DNA from: Dactylosporangium sucinum
GTDB lineage: Bacteria > Actinomycetota > Actinomycetes > Mycobacteriales > Micromonosporaceae
Assembly: GCF_014647515.1 (NCBI RefSeq)
Contig: NZ_BMPI01000090.1
Span: 1-41,440, forward strand
Direction of reading: 5' to 3'
DNA length: 41,440 nucleotides
The position numbers were made by a program, and so were the translations under genes. Under the pieces are notes generated by a model that ran no database searches, was not told the DNA's origin, and was given only the letters and a program-made list of their open reading frames with translations. Positions 39,794-41,440 of this stretch are shown here, piece after piece. Each line of letters opens with the position of its first letter. Within the stretch, counting starts at the first letter, position 1.

Positions 39794-40091
39794 CGACCCG
39801 GTAGGTAGCCGATCCAGTTGCGCTTGATCGCTTCAAGGCTTGTCAAACCCCAGCCGTCGAGGTGGGGCCGCCTAACGCGCAAGTCGTGAGCCGTGACTAC
39901 GTGCCTGAGGCCGGACACCGACGGTCACCATCTCGGCGAGCGGGCAAGTGACTAGAACGACGAGCGACGAGAAGATCAAGCGAAGGTGGTCGGATATCGT
40001 TCCGATCTCGGTTCTTGATCGCGGGACAGCGGAGCGACCCGCCCAGCCGCTACCGTCGCGCTGACTCCCGTCCCCCATTACGGAGACCCCC
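39794..40091. other. Intergenic region with an unassigned minus-strand fragment
   Basis: About 300 bp without a supported gene. On the minus strand 39790-39918 reads protein-like (HLDGWGLTSLEAIKRNWIGY) but runs into the antisense of the AraC gene and belongs to no family I know. The last 20 bp carry the GGAG ribosome binding site of the LPXTG-protein gene. No tRNA or terminator was found. Confidence 0.4.
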
Positions 40092-41012
40092 ATGCGCGCA
40101 CTTGCCGCCGCCGCCCTCGCGGGCGTGGTCGTGGCCGTCCTCCCGGTGACGGCCGCCCTGGCCGCCGACCCCAAGCCGGACATCGCGGTGACCTCCGCCG
40201 CCGACAAGGCCAACTACGCCGAGGGTGAGACCTTCACCATCACGGTCACGGTGAAGAACAAGAGCTCTGTCGACGCCAAGCACGTGCACTACACCGGCGG
40301 CGACAGCGAGGGCGTCGACGATGTTGTCTACGGCGTGCTGTCGACCGGCTTCGACCTCGCCGCTGGCGCCACCAAGACCGTCCAGCTCACCGGCAAGACC
40401 AACCACCAGGCGTGGCGGTACGGCCGCGGATACGTCGCCTTCGAGCTCACCGCCGACAACGGCGAGGCCAACGATGCCGACAACATCACCAGCGTGCGGC
40501 TGCTGGTGGCGGGCGCCTTCGACGATCTCGGCGGCTACGTCTTCCAGGGTGAGTCCTATGACGCCCCATGGACGCCCCAGACCCCCGGCGTCCCGGGTGT
40601 CAAGGTCGTCGCCACCAGCGCCGACGGCAGAACGAAGTACGCCGAGGCCGCCACGGACGCCAAGGGCCTGTTCCGTCTCGCCCACCTCCCGGCCGGCGAC
40701 GTCCTGCTGACCTTCACCGCCCCGTCGGGCTGGAAGATCCTGGCCGGCGAGAACGGCGAGGACGACCACACCCTGGTGCAGGTCAGCGCCGACGACAGCG
40801 ACGAGCCGCGCATCTACGTGCCGGCGAAGAAGGTCGCCGTGAGCTCGCCGAGCGTCTCGCCGTCGGCGTCGGTCTCGCCGAGCGCCGGCCCGGGCCTGCC
40901 GGTCACCGGCGACAACACCATGCTCCTCGTCGGCGCGGGTGCGGCCGCGGTCGCGATCGGCGTCGCGCTGGTGCTCGTCGCGCGGCGCCGCCGCGTACGC
41001 CTGCAGGCCTGA
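40092..41012 (+). CDS. LPXTG-type cell-wall-anchored protein
   Basis: A 306-residue surface protein. It has a signal peptide of ~24 residues ending AALA-A, and a CARDB-like beta domain (about 30-140, with DIAVTSAADKANYAEGETFT). An SdrD-B/carboxypeptidase-regulatory-like domain follows (about 145-245: GVPGVKVVATSADGRTKYAE, TDAKGLFRLAHLPAGDVLL). Then come a Ser/Pro linker, the sortase signal LPVTG at 269-273, a hydrophobic helix and the basic tail RRRRVRLQA. Sortase should couple it to peptidoglycan. The function of the exposed domains is unknown, possibly adhesion or a structural role. TACGGAG precedes the ATG. Confidence 0.9.
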   Translation: MRALAAAALAGVVVAVLPVTAALAADPKPDIAVTSAADKANYAEGETFTITVTVKNKSSVDAKHVHYTGGDSEGVDDVVYGVLSTGFDLAAGATKTVQLTGKTNHQAWRYGRGYVAFELTADNGEANDADNITSVRLLVAGAFDDLGGYVFQGESYDAPWTPQTPGVPGVKVVATSADGRTKYAEAATDAKGLFRLAHLPAGDVLLTFTAPSGWKILAGENGEDDHTLVQVSADDSDEPRIYVPAKKVAVSSPSVSPSASVSPSAGPGLPVTGDNTMLLVGAGAAAVAIGVALVLVARRRRVRLQA

Positions 41013-41068
41013 TCGACGGGGATCGCCCCAGCCGCCGAGCACCCCGCCGGCTGTTGCATCCCCCGCCA

Positions 41069-41171
41069 TGTCGAGCGAGCCGAAGAGCGCCGAGGCCCCA
41101 GCACCCCGCTGGAGCCTCGGCGCCGCGTACTCCGGCCGCGACAACGCCCTCGACGTGCTCCGTCTGGTGCA
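41069..41171 (+). pseudogene. N-terminal fragment of an acyltransferase-3 family gene
   Basis: From an ATG at 41069 the frame reads a short linker and then GRDNALDVLRLV, the start of the first membrane helix in acyltransferase-3 (OafA-like) proteins. After that the expected hydrophobic helix is replaced by a charged sequence and the frame closes at 41302. The gene is truncated or rearranged here. Confidence 0.5.
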
Positions 41172-41440
41172 CCCCCTCGTGGACCGCCGCCGGGAATGTG
41201 GTGATCGGGCTGGCCGACGTACCGGCGAAGCGGACCGGTGCGACCGGGAGGTAGAAGTCCCACTGGCTGAGCGCCCGGTGCGCGACCGCCGAGTGCGTAG
41301 TTAGCCGATTTCCCAGCCACCGGTGTCAGGTACGCGACGGGGGCGAAAACCCTCGCGGAGGACGGCAACGGTCGGCGGGATGGGTGGCGTCTTGAGAGGC
41401 ATCATTTCGGGCTGCCTGTGCCCGATCCCTCCAGCCATGA
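41172..41440. other. Window end with minus-strand gene fragments
   Basis: No complete gene is supported. Two minus-strand stretches look coding: an ORF with ATG at 41405 and TAA at 41301 (contains TPPIPPTVAVLREGFRPRR), and a start-less stretch at about 41165-41300 containing LSQWDFYLPVAPVRFAG. Neither is assignable. With the acyltransferase fragment they suggest a mosaic of gene remnants. Confidence 0.35.

Noticed and set aside
1..41440. CRISPR arrays, tRNA or rRNA genes
   Set aside because: No regularly spaced repeats, no cloverleaf and no rRNA-like sequence were seen on either strand.

Overview
The window is a stretch of very GC-rich actinomycete chromosome. High GC at third codon positions, frequent GTG starts, overlapping stop/start codons, probable leaderless genes, a xylanase with a ricin-type carbohydrate-binding module and an LPXTG-anchored protein all fit a soil actinobacterium, perhaps of the Micromonosporaceae. 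No rRNA, tRNA or marker gene is present to settle the genus.

Left flank (1-9743): the 3' end of a secreted xylanase and a xylulokinase (xylan/xylose use), a patch of small hypothetical genes and gene fragments, a frameshifted IS5-type transposase remnant, a HIT-family hydrolase, a NarL/DesR-type two-component system, a DUF418 membrane protein, and an orphaned 6-phospho-3-hexuloisomerase. The isomerase's upstream partner is cut down to a C-terminal remnant beside an IS6-type transposase remnant.

Core (9744-36770): about 27 kb that looks like one regulon. Eight copies of a 15-bp inverted repeat, TTAGC-N5-GCTAA, lie in front of every apparent transcription unit and nowhere else that I found. 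One copy precedes a TetR-family gene inside the region, the obvious candidate regulator. The units encode: (a) a type-B carboxylesterase; (b) an operon of acyl-CoA synthetase, TIGR03084/DinB-like protein, biotin-dependent acyl-CoA carboxylase beta and alpha subunits, AtuA-family protein and enoyl-CoA hydratase; (c) the TetR regulator; (d) an operon of zinc alcohol dehydrogenase, SDR, acyl-CoA dehydrogenase, SDR, thiolase, second acyl-CoA dehydrogenase and third SDR; (e) an MFS transporter; (f) two cytoplasmic GH78 alpha-L-rhamnosidases and a GH3 beta-glycosidase with an internal deletion.

How the core may work: every protein class of the Pseudomonas acyclic terpene utilization (Atu) pathway has a counterpart here (AtuA, geranyl-CoA-carboxylase-like subunits, acyl-CoA synthetase, hydratase, acyl-CoA dehydrogenase, SDRs, TetR). 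It is joined to rhamnosidases, a glucosidase-like gene, an esterase and a transporter. The simplest model is import of an intact rhamnose-containing glycoside, intracellular deglycosylation, oxidation of the released alcohol, CoA activation, carboxylation of a methyl-branched enoyl-CoA, hydration and beta-oxidation. A plant monoterpenol rutinoside or rhamnoside is the leading guess. Rhamnolipid-like or saponin substrates remain possible.

Right flank (36771-41440): a divergent VOC-protein/MarR pair sharing two 16-bp palindromes, a phytanoyl-CoA-dioxygenase-like gene, an AraC/GyrI-type regulator, an LPXTG surface protein, and short gene fragments including the start of an acyltransferase-3 gene.
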